A DNA stretch of 64,000 nucleotides from the NCBI GenBank assembly GCA_024704765.1, contig JAKMXF010000166.1, positions 646,743 through 710,742 on the forward strand, written 5' to 3'. Numbering within the stretch: position 1 is the stretch's first letter; each line of letters opens with the position of its first letter. A model generated the notes under the pieces. The model saw nothing but the letters and a program-made list of their open reading frames with translations, did not search any database and was not told where the DNA came from. Position numbers and translations under genes: made by a program. Of the stretch, positions 1-11,465 are shown in pieces. The DNA is from Oopsacas minuta. Taxonomy: Eukaryota > Porifera > Hexactinellida > Lyssacinosida > Leucopsacidae.

Positions 1-576
1 ATGATCCCTCGACATGACTTTCGGGACCCGAAAGTTATGTACTGTATATTTTTTTATTCTAATGGTCCAGTGTGCCAGATTTGTGTCCCCAAATACCAAA
101 CAATAACAGGCTCCTTCTACACCAATGAGTGTCTAACAGAGGTTGAAAAATTCTACCAAAATCGACGGCCAAGGACTGGAACTCGTGGATTGCGAATATT
201 GCATGATAACGCCCGACCGCACAAGACAAAGCTAGTTAGAGAAAAGTTGGAAGCTAAGAAGATTGTGGAGCTAGATCACCCTCCCTACTCACCAGATCTA
301 GCTCCCTGTGACTTTTGGTTGTTTCCAAAGCTAATGAAACATCTATCAGGGAGGAAATTCGAGAGTCGAGCTCAGATAGGATCGGCGATTTTCCAGTATA
401 TGAAAGGTGTACCAACCGAAGACGACAAAAAAGTATTTTTCGATTGGATAAAAAGGCTGAAATTGGTTTTACAGCACGAAGGGGAATACTTTGAGAAACT
501 CCATCACTGAATACACAATTATGCTAGAAAATTTAGAATTACAATGTGATAACGACTACTTATTGAACGCCCGTAG
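1..576 (+). mobile_element. mariner transposase, C-terminal half (cut by window edge)
   Basis: The frame is open from base 1 to the stop at 508-510 and encodes the C-terminal half of a mariner transposase, the DDD enzyme that excises and inserts the element. The second catalytic Asp is in HDNARPH and the third in SPDLAPCDFW; 34 residues lie between them, which is the D34D spacing of true mariners. Translation then runs to EKLHH and a stop. The 3' end is placed at 576, where CGCCCGTAG is followed by TA. The copy at 57264-58232 is nearly identical and defines this boundary. The N-terminal half and first Asp lie outside the window. This copy is intact as far as it goes, whereas its partner is broken. 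Confidence 0.9.
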
Positions 577-2473
577 TAATACTATTTTACCTTAATTCCA
601 GTTTAATCAACGTTTTATCGTTTGTATAGCTAATAAAATAGACCGTCATATGTCATCACTCTGTTAATTCGTAATGAACAAACAATACTTAACAAATATC
701 TTCCATCAACTCCCGTTATACTGCAGCTCATCCGTTCGCGATAATTATTTCGATATTAGCAGTTCGATATAGCAGACGAAATTTATGTTACTTCGACGTT
801 TTGGTAGCATATTTGCATAATCTTTGCTAGTATAAAGGTGTTTGATATAACGAGAGTATTGAGTGTACCTGCTTAGAAAAGCAGAAATATATCAAGCTAA
901 AAATTCAGTTAACAGGATCCTATTAAATACTAGGGTACATATACAATAAATGCAGGAGAGCATTGATAATCCATGTTCTTTTTCACTGATATTTTCTCTA
1001 TTAGAATGAATTGTTGTAAATTTGTCAAACACTATGTAAATAAAGATAATATTTAATTAAGAAATTCCAATCAAATAATTAGTGAATAACTAGCGATAAG
1101 GATGCATGAATGATTGCGATTAAACGATTGGTATAAGTGTAAATTCACATTCATTGTCATCATATAATTCTGGGTTGCCCTGGGATTTTGATCCCATTCT
1201 CACGGCAACCCTGAATTATTATTTGCATGAGGTAGGTTAGCTAGATATACCTCAATTTGTCAGTTGTCCTAACTTTAGCATTTTTCCAAAATGCTAACTC
1301 ATCATTCAACTTTTGAGTCATTCTGCGAATTTGAAGCGCTTAGTGAAGTGCCTCAGTATATCCTGTCGCGTAGCAACGAAAATTACTAATATATTTAGCT
1401 GTTTCATACTAAGCTAAACCTGAGGTACAAAGCTGTGGCCCAGAATCCTAGCAAGTGATGTGGGCTAATAGCATATTTGCTAATTAGTTTCTCTGTCCAT
1501 CAGTTATGGGTATTATATGGCTCTTAGGATATAAGTTTATTCTTAAGTTCACCTCAATATTGTAGTTTATCAGATATATTTTGGCATTATTGAACTGTCT
1601 GTATAGTGTAATTAATGTGTGGCAAAATATTTGTATCAGTTTGTAACGAATTAGTAAAATTTATAGTATTGGATTGCCTTTCGCCATGTAAATTCAAATA
1701 AAATTATAGTCTCTCGTGAACCTAGGGGATATTATGAACATGAACGACCGCTTACCGCCTTAGCCTCTTAGATACTTAATCACTACTGCACCCATCCCAA
1801 ACTTGCACCCCCAAATATATGGCTAGATCCACTCCTGGTTATTTACCACATTGGGAATTTATTATCATTACAGCCCCTGAATTCCAAAAAATTAGGGATA
1901 AATTCCACTTCTCTATTCTTTCGAAATTGCTCAATTCCCGTTTACAACCCTTGATTCTCTTAATTATTGAATTATCCAATCGAATTCCTTTTGAATTGGA
2001 ATAATCCCATTTGCAGTCCCTTACTTCTGGGAATTCATGACTTAATTCCCATTCCCATTCCCATTCTGAATGGAAATGGACTTGAAACACAAATCCCAAT
2101 TCCATTCATGAATTAAACACATTAGTGCCCAGCACCATTGCATTATTATATTGAATGATATGGGTGAACCAACATAATCCCACGGATTGACTATATATGA
2201 ATTCCTATTCAACAATAATACATTTCATACATCTAGCTAGAATAAATGACGAGATTTGGAGTATATCCCAATACTGAGAAGAGGTGTGAAAACCGCATAA
2301 CCCACACTCCATAAATATTTCGTCTAAACCAAAATGACCAATTGACTCCTACCTATGACTTCCTATTTGACAATAATACTTTTTATGCGTCTAACTTTAA
2401 CCAAGTACTAACCTTGAAATTTGCGGATCGTTTGGTGCCTTCCGTGAAACAAAGTTATTAATGATCACTAGTA
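577..2473. other. Unassigned AT-rich DNA with one cruciform and a GGAAT-rich tract
   Basis: No gene is recognised. A perfect stem GGGTTGCC/GGCAACCC (1172-1211) encloses a second stem GGGAT/ATCCC. From about 1845 to 2110 the DNA is crowded with AATTCC, GGAATT and CCCATT words on both strands and has partial self-complementarity, so it is low complexity or an old foldback. The short open frames here come from that tract. Confidence 0.4.
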
Positions 2474-3302
2474 CAGTAAAACCTCCATTAGGAAACACCT
2501 CCGATTAAGGAGCACCTCCGCTTAGGGGACACATTTATAAGTCCCGATTTTTTCCTATCCTTTAACATTGATACCTACCTCCTATCAAGGAACACCTCCC
2601 TGTAGTGAACAGGGAACACTCTTTTGTGTCCCAAATATCACTTAGCCATTCATATGGGCCTCCCATTACAGAACATTGTTTATCACGATTTGTGGGGATC
2701 AACATGAAAGTTGGTGGGCTGTATTTTGTTCACAGTTTGTGGGGGATCAGTGTGATCGATGTTTGTTTTGTTCTTTACACGACTGATTATTAAAATGACA
2801 ATTGTTTATATGAAAAGGAAACCATTTCCTAATGTTTGGTAAGTATACATATATCACTGTCTGTATGAAGATGACATTTTTTTCTAATCTTTGGTCTGTC
2901 TATCTCAAAACAAATCACCACAATTCAGTGCCTTCTGACAAGGATGTTAACAGTGCTATAGAGGTGCTCAAGTTATATGCGATTCACAATCCTAGTGTCC
3001 TAGGGTCAATCATCAGTATTGAGTGTTGTTTATGGACATATTATAGAAAAGCGCTGCCACATGTCTCAGAAATGTCTCACAGACTTTTAATCAATTGGAC
3101 TACTTATTACATTTGATAATACAGATTCGTTAAACGTGTACCTACATACGTACTACTCAATTACTTGTGTTATACTTGCACATGTTTACAAACAAGCATT
3201 CATACACCTCATAAATTTATGATAGGCCTTAACATGCAAGCCTCTCATCAAGGAACAGCTTTTCAGCAGGCCCAAAAATATTCCCTAATTGGGGTCTTAC
3301 TG
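2474..3302. mobile_element. pogo-like non-autonomous element (829 bp)
   Basis: The left end CAGTAAAACCTCCATTAGG after TA matches the reverse complement of the right end, CAGTAAGACCCCAATTAGG. CAGTRAAACCTC ends beside TA are typical of pogo/Tigger elements. The interior has no transposase, only short chance frames, so it is read as a deletion derivative mobilised in trans. The right-hand TA has decayed to TT. Further AATTGGAGCCCCAATAAAGCGG-like sequence at about 3515-3540 may be the end of another relic. Confidence 0.7.
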
Positions 3303-3816
3303 TTATAGAAAAAAATTTATCCCAATAAAGCAGTAATTTTGTCCCTCATTAACGAAATTGGTCCATCTACCTTGATTATTATAATATGCAAATATCAAGA
3401 GAAAATTTTCTTGATTGAGTTATTATTTTTCGCTCGATCAGGCGTTTATCCCGAATAACCGAAGCTATAGTATTAACTTAGATGGAGGTGAGCTGTTTTC
3501 CCTATTAATTGGAGCCCCAATAAAGCGGTGTTGACTGGACATATATATGTAGAATACAAACGAATACAGCATACTAAAACAGTGACTCATAAAGATTGTC
3601 CCGGGAGCCGCACGCTGTATGCTCAAGAGCCGGAAATAGTATGCGAGCCGCAGGTTGAAGGCTCCTGCTATACTGTATATTGAGCCAGTAATGAAATCAC
3701 TGCCAATATTAATATGCTATACCGACTTTACTTTTTGCTGTGCGGATTATACTATAGTATAGTCGCCTAGTATTGATCTCAGTGCTTTTTTTGGCTCAGT
3801 AATGAAATGGTTGCCT

Positions 3817-3851
<35 letters not shown>

Positions 3852-5357
3852 TCTCCGCTTGCGATGTACTTCCAAAACTATAAATTAATGGCTGACACTT
3901 TCCGGATACAAGGACAATTGCTTGCACTGAATGTCACGATTTTTATCTGATATCAGGGGACACAATTTAACACCTTTAAAATTTCGTATTGCCTCTAGCA
4001 AAATTTTGACAGGAAAGGTACCAAAAAGTTCACACTCGAGGAGAAACAAATTCTGCACCTTTGTACTCTTCTAGAATTTATGTTGGTATAGTTTTTGCAA
4101 AACTATGTGAAAAATATTCATTATATAGCACTATGTCATCAATAATCCTATTGTTCTTAGTTATTAAAATTTATTTGTTAAACAAATATATTTTCCAATT
4201 ATTTGACTTTCTAATAATCGTAGGAGATTGGTTTAAAGACTCTAAACAGCTCATTGGAGGTTAATACGATATGCTGATTCAGAATTTGTCTCGAGGAAAT
4301 ATCATCCAATATCCTCTTGTTTTAATATCATTAGTCAATTAATAATTAATGTAAAAATTGAACTTTGTATAAACCTGGCCAGCATATCAAATCATACTTT
4401 CACCGATTACGGCCGAAGTTTTACGTTCGTAATGAAAAGGACACTAAAATTTACAACTTCGTTTTAACCAATTCCCGCACCAAAAACGAGATTTTAGCAC
4501 CTTTTTTGATGGGGGGGGGGTCATAAAATTACACATCTTCCCGGCAGTATTCGGTTTATAGTGATGCAGAGACGAAGTCTCTCCTATGTTTTTCCAAAGA
4601 AATTTTATATGAAATCGGACCTGCTTGATTTACCTAAAACCCACTTATTAGGACTTTGTTTAAATTATATTTCCTTAGAAATTTGCTAAATTTTATCTTC
4701 ATTGTGTTAGAGTTTTATTAGAAATTTATTGTTGATATTTGTCACTGAAACTGGGCTCACTGATAGAATGAAATTTCAAAACCTGTGAAAATACCAGCTT
4801 TCCGCCTGTATTTTTCCCAGTTTGTGACTTTAGAATACTGTCTGTATTTAATATTAAATTAATTCATCGAATTTTGGCACTTAACTAGCATTTTACGTCA
4901 AAATAAACAAAATACTACAAATTTTTCGTTTCTAAAAACATTTTCGAATTACTAGTTAACCAGGATGTTTTTCGAATATATTAGCTCTAAGTAGGAGTCA
5001 CTTTTAATTTTCATTTCCATCGAACTGAGAGGGGCGAAGCGCTCTCACTTTTCGAGAAAGAGGACGGCCTGGCTGGAGACTCTCTTTGATATCGCAATGC
5101 GGTAAAATACTGTCTAAAAAGGCCCGAAATGACTGCTTCCCGACACAGCAATATTCAAAATTACTATACTATAAGAGCTGAAAAATTGTCAAAGAGTTCA
5201 TTGCGGCCTAAGTATACGATTTTTGATCTGACACAATTTACCACTTTTATGCCACGGTAGTAATTCTATTGTTCTTAGATTTTTAATATTTGTTAAACAA
5301 TAGGTTCTTCTAGTGCTGTATAATCTGGATTCATTGAATATCTAAGTTAACAATATA
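3303..5357. other. Gene-free stretch with old repeats and an (ATT)n microsatellite
   Basis: No supported gene. 3818-3852 is a pure ATT microsatellite. Around 3660-3775 are CTATACTATAGTATAG words shared with the foldback at 52105-52250. 4405-4560 matches 20845-20995 (see that repeat). The rest shows nothing recognisable. Confidence 0.5.
4405..4560 (+). repeat. Dispersed repeat A, copy 1
   Basis: Words such as CGTAATGAAAAGGACAC, CTTCGTTTTAACCAATTC, ATTTTAGCACCTTTTT and GTCATAAAATTACACAT occur in the same order at 20845-20995. The order is kept but identity is moderate, so both are old insertions. A run of ten G lies in this copy only. The nature of the element is unknown. Confidence 0.6.
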
Positions 5358-5503
5358 CAATTACCTGTGCCGACAGCAAAGTCTGTTAATTAAATTTGTT
5401 TAAAAAGTGGCACTATGAAAGGTTAGGTTTATTCCCAATACACATAGTGCCACTTTTTGAACAAATTTGATTAATAGACTAAGCTGTCACACAGTTTGGA
5501 ATT
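5358..5503. mobile_element. Foldback MITE with CTGTGCCGACAGC ends
   Basis: The unit is almost fully palindromic: AAATTTGTTTAAAAAGTGGC and its CACTATG extension are mirrored by CATAGTGCCACTTTTTGAAC, leaving a loop of about 20 bases. The outer end CCTGTGCCGACAGC matches the ends of the MITE split by mariner at 10781/15078. It has no coding capacity. A half copy survives near 35990-36065. Confidence 0.75.
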
Positions 5504-5509
5504 ATATAT

Positions 5510-5960
5510 TTTTACCATCAATGGTCCATCCAAATTCCTTGTGTGTTAATACGGAGCTACTACTTGGCTTTTGGTTAGCGATATGGGCCCCTGTATGTCT
5601 CAGGTATTTAGTAATTCTAGAATTTTCGAAATTTTGTTTAGTCATGATGAAGTAGTAATCCCATGATGAGTTTGCATTTGGTTAAAATCATAACATCAGG
5701 ACATTTGGCACATTGAGGGTACCTATGATTCAAATTTCAAACTTCTATCATGTATATTGGCTGAAGAGGCTGATAATGTGATATTTTGAAAATAGAAATG
5801 GTGACAATGATGTCATAATTTCGTTATAGATGTGAATTTTCGTCCAAGACTTAAACTTGTCTGAGCCAGGCCCAAAATACCCCTGTATGCCAAAAATATG
5901 CCCTGGGGATCTTCAAGTTTCTTCAATCAATTCCGAACGTACAAACATATATCTACGAGC
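5510..5960 (+). repeat. Dispersed repeat B, copy 1 (~450 bp)
   Basis: Collinear with 25311-25760. Shared words include GTCATGATGA, AATCCCATGATGAGTT, TGTATATTGGCTGA and CAATTCCGA. A shorter inverted copy lies at 40138-40285. No frame is shared between copies, so it is probably a non-coding mobile unit rather than a gene. Confidence 0.65.
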
Positions 5961-7790
5961 CTTTGGCTCGTCGTTTCGCGATTAACTTGGCGCATTGCGC
6001 CTCGAAGTATCCATTATTCCCCAAATTTACGCCCCCTTTGAGTATTATAATATAGATATATTTAGAACAATGTAATTCACAAATATACGTATATGGCATA
6101 TACAGGGTGATTTTTTGAGAGTGTAACTTTTAAACTTTTCTGAACGTGAATTATTTCACAAATTTGAAGCTTTCAACTACTCTACTATCCTTCCTAATAT
6201 ATGTAAATTTAATAATAAACCTGAACCATAAATAACTAATCAAGTTGATGTTCAAAGTGACCACCTCCATACTTCACACAAGTTACCGCTCTTTTCATAA
6301 AATTTCCACAACTTTATGCAACATCTTTGAGTCCATATTATTCGCTGTATCTTCAATTACTTGTCTTAACTCGTTTATGCTCTTGGGTTGCTTTTCAAAC
6401 ACCTTTTTGTTTGCATAGCTCTAGAAAAAGTAGTCGAGAGGGTTTAAATCAAGTGAATATGATAGCCAAATTCTATCGGTTAAATTTGATAGAATTCTTC
6501 CATGAAACTTTTCTCGCAGAAAATCCAAACTGTTTTGCATGTATGTGGTCTAGCACCATCTTGTTGAAACCACAATCTCTTACGTGTCGAAATATACCGA
6601 ATTTGAGGCCAAAGCACTTCCTTGAGCATTTTAAGGTAAGACTCCCCATTCACAGAAACTGTTATTCCCTTTGCATCGATAAACCAATGGACTTTGAGCA
6701 TTTTTCCATCCACAAAGCCTGCTCAACACATAATTTTCTCCCCATGAAGCCTCTTAGAGGCCACAGAAATATTGGGATTGATCGGAGCTCAAATCCTGTC
6801 GTTTTGTTGATTAGGAGATTGCTGGAGTACGAACCATTTCTCGTCACTGAATATTACTTTTTGGATATTCTGGAGATGGTTGGATCACCCACGAACAAAA
6901 TTCCTTTCTTTTCAGCATGCTCTGTTCACTTATATGGTGAACTCTTTGAACACGGTAAGGCCTCCATTTTAATGTTCTTTTAAGAATATTGTGAACTTTG
7001 GAATAGCTGAACTCTAGTTTCCGGCTCGCATTTCGAATTGATCCTTGGTTTTCTTCAAAGTGAATTCTAACCTGATTGACATGTTCAGGGGGAAGAATCC
7101 TACCACCTTTTTCTTAGGTGACTTGAGAAAATTGTATACACTCTAGTGAAATGAGTGAGTCTGTACTTTAGGCGATTTCGTCCTTTGATAGCAAAACGTT
7201 GACAAAATTTCTTTTTTACTACTGTTGGAGAAGGATTTGTCCAAATTCTAAAATGATAAATTTTAGTTCTTGCTTTGTAAAGGTTGAGTTAATTTGTCTT
7301 TTGCTCATCTGGATCGCAATGAAAATCAAAAATCTATTTTATATAGATAATGTACATGAAAAAGGATCATTCTCTCAAAAGGAAACAATTGAATTACAAA
7401 AATCTAGATATAATGCAAAAATTGTAAAGTTACACTTTCAGAAAATCACCCTGTGTGTTATTGAATTATTTTGTAAGATCAACTCCCTTTGTAGCCGTTT
7501 AGAGCAAGCCTCTACGTATAATGTGAGATTTGGATAATTTGTTTACTTTATATTCATTAACAAAAAAATACATTTACATATGATTAATCCAAAAGTGTGA
7601 AAATCGGATTCAGCATGTTCGATACATTTAAGTTTTATTGAATTCTATTTACTTCCTTGATAAAGAGGATAAATACATAGTTATACGACAATTTCAAATT
7701 GCATATTGTAAATCCTTTCCTTGACAACGGACAAACAATCAGACAGACAACAATTGAGATTTGATAATATAGATTACTCTATCAGAATGT
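5945..7790. repeat. Left arm of a long inverted repeat (repeat C), split by a mariner-like element
   Basis: 5945-6102 and 7454-7790 together are the reverse complement of 8750-9305, where they are contiguous. Words include GTCCGTTGTCAAGGAAAGGA at the inner end and CTCAAAGGGGGCG near the outer end. The 1.35-kb element 6103-7453 interrupts this arm only. Partial copies of the same repeat lie at 46855-46990, 50400-50465 and 53345-53575, so it is a multicopy family of unknown type. Confidence 0.8.
6103..7453 (-). mobile_element. Tc1/mariner-like element, decayed transposase on minus strand
   Basis: The ends CAGGGTGATTTTTTGAGAG and (reverse) CAGGGTGATTTTCTGAAAG are inverted repeats. The minus strand reads as a transposase in broken frames. 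From about 7110 downward comes GGRILPPEHVNQVRIHFEEN, then KVHNILKR.LKWRPYR. The second Asp is in WFQQDGARPH (about 6545) and the third in SLDLNPLDYFF (about 6440). A C-terminal GGGHFEHQLD reaches a stop near 6240. The second-to-third Asp spacing is near 37-39, but a frameshift blurs it, so the subfamily is left open. The host repeat arm shows the empty site and a TA target, now TA/TG. The plus-strand frame 6327-6983 is antisense to this gene. Confidence 0.85.
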
Positions 7791-7801
7791 CTATCCTTTT
7801 A

Positions 7802-7990
7802 TAGTGGAACCTCGTTAATACGAACGCCAACGGACGGTCAAAATTTGTTCTCTTTATCCCGAATTCGTATTAACTGCATTAACCGGTAATATCAATTGAA
7901 TAACCATTGTAGGGACCAGATATTGTGTAAATATTTGTTCGTCTTATCCGGAACTTTGTATTTACTGTGTTCGTAATAACGAGGTTTCTG
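7802..7990. mobile_element. pogo-like MITE (189 bp)
   Basis: The ends TAGTGGAACCTCGTTAATACG and, reversed, CAGAAACCTCGTTATTACG form inverted repeats beside TA. The interior word CGAACGCCAACGGACGG recurs reversed in the MITE at 60647-60784, so both belong to one family. No coding sequence. Confidence 0.75.
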
Positions 7991-8749
7991 TTGTTCTCTA
8001 ACGAAGAATACGTAATTAACTAATTATGTAAGTGTGATTGTGTGGATTGCTATACATCAATATTCGAGTCTAAAATTCCAAAGTTTTCCGGGGGTGAGCA
8101 ATCACTACAAGCCTCCCTAAAATTGGTCTCTCTGGCCCCCTCATTATCCCCCAAACAAAGATTTGCCATCCGCCCCTGGGCTAAAATGGCCGTTAACTGG
8201 AAATAGACATGTATATAATAGCTCATTGTAAATTTTCACTTCAGTATGGGTACAATTTAGGAGGGGGGGGCTGAAATGTAATTGCCCGAAATTTTCCTAC
8301 ATGGTATAAATGTTGATTATATTTGGTATCTTTTAATTCCTTAGCTTGTAAGATTCAAGGATCTATTATTTACCTGGCAAATTTCTCAAAGACGAAATAG
8401 AAATCTGTTGAGGTCTCATATTGAAAATATATGGCCCTACTAAATCAATCAAATAATTCCAACCAATATTTGGGTCATTACCATGGATTGATATTTGATT
8501 GAAGGGAATCAAAATATAGTATATACATTTTGTGATGAGATTTATATTAGCAGATCAATTTTGATGATTATTAATACTATATGGCAGGGCCGGATATAAG
8601 GTAGTGGGGGCCCATGGACAAAATATTTTGGACCTTTGTAATTTTAAACCACATAAACTTGATTGCTTATACATTCAAAGATTTAGTTAAGGCCACTGTT
8701 AGTTTGAAGCCTGTTTCAGGTCGCATCTGATTTGTCTACTGTACCAATA

Positions 8750-9305
8750 TTGTCATTATCTATATTATTACATCTCAAATGTTGTCTGTTTGTTTGATGT
8801 CCGTTGTCAAGGAAAGGATTTGCTTCATGCAATTTTGAAATTGTCACATAACTATGTATTATCATGTTTATCAAGGAAGTTAATATAATTCAATAAAACT
8901 TCACTAAACATATCGAACATGCTGACTCAGATTTTCACACTTTTGGATTAATCATATACATACAGAGTTGCCCTAAACGGCTACCCAGGGGTAACTAAGT
9001 ACGCTAAATACGAAGTTCGCAATTCAAGTTTCTCATATGTAAATTTATTGTTGTTTTTATGAATATAAAGTAAACAAATTATCCAAATCTCAAAATATAC
9101 GTAGATACTTGCTCTTAACAGCTACAAAGTGAGTTGATCTTACAAAATAATTCAATAACATATATGCCATATACAAATATTTGTGAATTACATAGTTCTA
9201 ACTATATCTATATCATAATACTCAAAGGGGCCGTCAATTTGGAGAATAATGGATACCTCAAGGCAGAATGCGCCGAGTTCATCGCGAAGTGACGAGCCGA
9301 AGGAT
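8750..9305. repeat. Right arm of the long inverted repeat (repeat C), uninterrupted
   Basis: Reverse complement of the left arm at 5945-6102 plus 7454-7790. It gives the pre-insertion sequence of the mariner-like target site: GGCATATATGTTATTG spans the junction without the element. Between the arms, 7791-8749 holds the pogo MITE, poly-G/C short tracts and a CAGGGCCGGAT hAT-like end near 8586, but no gene. Confidence 0.8.
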
Positions 9306-10780
9306 CGTTGTCATTATATCACCATTCGCTCAGTGTATTCGCTATCTACTGAAATAAGTAAACTTTTAAAGTAATGGTAAATGCTAAGGATTAATCTAAT
9401 ACGAGCAGCAGTAATTAAGTCACACAATAGAAATAGTCAGTGGTCGAAAAGTTCGTTAAAGATGTAACTGAGGAAAGGTAATATAAATCAAAATACGAGT
9501 GAAAAGTCTTCAAAAAAAAGTTCAAATTTAATAAATTTATGTGGTTCTATGAAAATATGATTCATAATTTGGTTAAATGAACATACTACTACTATCGTAT
9601 ATCAACTAGTTTGTATATCATGTAAAATTCTAACAAATGAGCCATGTTCAAAAGTCAAACAATAAAATTAAACATGCAGTAGTTTTTATTGGCTTTGTTG
9701 GGGGCCTATGGGAAGTTGCCCACTGTGGACTGCCCATTCTTAAATCCGCCCATGCTATAAGGCAAAAATCGTGCAAAATAATGCAAACTTTCGGTAGGGA
9801 GATAGTAACCTCCGCCTATAGTACTTGTTATATTTGTATATATTAATAAATCGTTAGTATTCAGACTAAAATTTGAATATCTACTACAAAGGAATTAGAC
9901 GCTCCGATCCCGATCCTATTTAGGATCCTCTAAATGATCTTACCAGTTCCTCAATAAACTCTGGACATAGATAAATGAAGGAAACATCAATTCAAACCTG
10001 GTACCGTATACGTATATCGTAACTGGTGATGTGCACTCTAAGGGACAGTATAGACGATTGGAATCAGGGTTTCGTCGAGGTTCTCAGAGCCACATGCCTA
10101 GACTATCCATTGTCCATTGCGATATAGGAATATTGGTCAAATATTCGTATGCCTAGTTGTATATTTGCTTAAATTTATGCGCCTGTGTAGGCGCGCAGCA
10201 TACCCCTTGATAATACCGTAATTGAAATACGAGGGGTTTAAATTAACGAGAGAGGGTTGGCGGAAAATCAAATCAATAAGCGGAGGGTGGAAAAATCAAA
10301 AATTTGCGGGTGGTTCGCTCATTCGAACCCCTAGAGTAAGTGTTTGGGCCACTCTTTTATACGTAAATAGAATAACAATATCAATAACTTGATTAATATC
10401 ATTCTAAAGTATTGGCAAAGTGATACACCGCTCGTCGTACCTGTAACACCGGTTGTACTGCCCTGACATAAAGGTTCGAGATCTCTTTAGAAAATTTTCG
10501 ATCTGAACGGAACCTGATCACAAACCTACTTTTCAACATGGATCGACGATCCCCTTCCGATCCTCGAAAAGGTTCTAGATACCTATCGTACGATCTTTGT
10601 TCGAAAGATCCACATGCCCATCTACCCTTGTGTTGTATCAAAAATATACAAAGTCCTTGGAAAACCCTGCAAATATTTCTTAACCAGTAAGCTTGAATTA
10701 TACGCCCCCCTGATGTTTGAACTTAGATCCATCCTTGGATAAATGTATAAATACTAGAACGCATGCGGTTAAAAATTCTA
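9306..10780. other. Gene-free stretch
   Basis: Only short unconvincing frames occur. 10399-10641 is somewhat richer in GC and in GATC words and is open on the minus strand for 80 codons, with no recognisable motif. A small hairpin GCGCCTGTGTAGGCGC sits near 10180. Nothing else is seen. Confidence 0.4.
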
Positions 10781-11112
10781 AATTTACAATCTGTGCCGAC
10801 AGCTTAGTTTATTAATTAAATTAATTTAAATTGTTACTACGAAGGGCACTCGAAAAGTTTTGACGTTGACCGACATATCAGATAGTAATAATAAAATTGA
10901 CTATTACATTTTTTCAAAATACTCTCCCTGACAATTTATACATTTTTTCATTCTGGTAAACCAAATATCAAAACATTTTCCACTCTTCTTTGGGTATGTC
11001 TCCGATCGCTTGGAAAAGTGCCCCTCTCAACTCCTCATTAGTCGAAAATCTCCTCTCACGTAATTGATCTTTGAGCCTAGGGAACAACCAGAAGTCGCAA
11101 GGGCTAAATCAG

Positions 11113-11310
11113 GGGCCTTATTAACTAAAATTCTAAGAATTATTCTTAACTTAATTCTAAGTTTATTTCTAAGAATAATTCTAAGAATTCATGAAATATT
11201 CTTAGTTTTCGTTAAGAATTCTTAACTTGGCTATACTTAACGGATTCTTAGAATAATTCTTAGAATTAAGCAATTCTAAGAAAAATTCTTAGAATTGGGT
11301 AATTCTACTT
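11113..11310. repeat. Left subterminal TTCTTAGAATT clusters of the Harbinger element
   Basis: The palindrome-like words TTCTTAGAATT and AATTCTAAGAAT recur about ten times in this 200-bp end, and again at 13830-13958. Such arrays are candidate binding sites for the Myb-like protein. Each array also lies just upstream of one gene start, so they could double as promoters. This role is inferred. Confidence 0.6.
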
Positions 11311-11465
11311 GATTGATTCTTGCTATTGATTAATAAAATTTATGCCAATTCATTCGACTTCAATCGCTTCTTTAGAAAATATGCGCATAGTATACAATAA
11401 ATTGCCCCACCCAATAGAAAAGGATATTCATTGCATTTCTCATTTGTGTACTATTGTATAAACTC

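Noticed and set aside
1839-2105. Open frames on both strands
   Set aside because: They arise from a GGAAT/AATTCC low-complexity tract.
6327-6983. 218-codon plus-strand open frame
   Set aside because: Antisense of the mariner-like transposase at 6103-7453.
11454-11465. Longer HARBI1 start
   Set aside because: The codon at 11454 is TTG; the first ATG in frame is 11466 and fits the family length.
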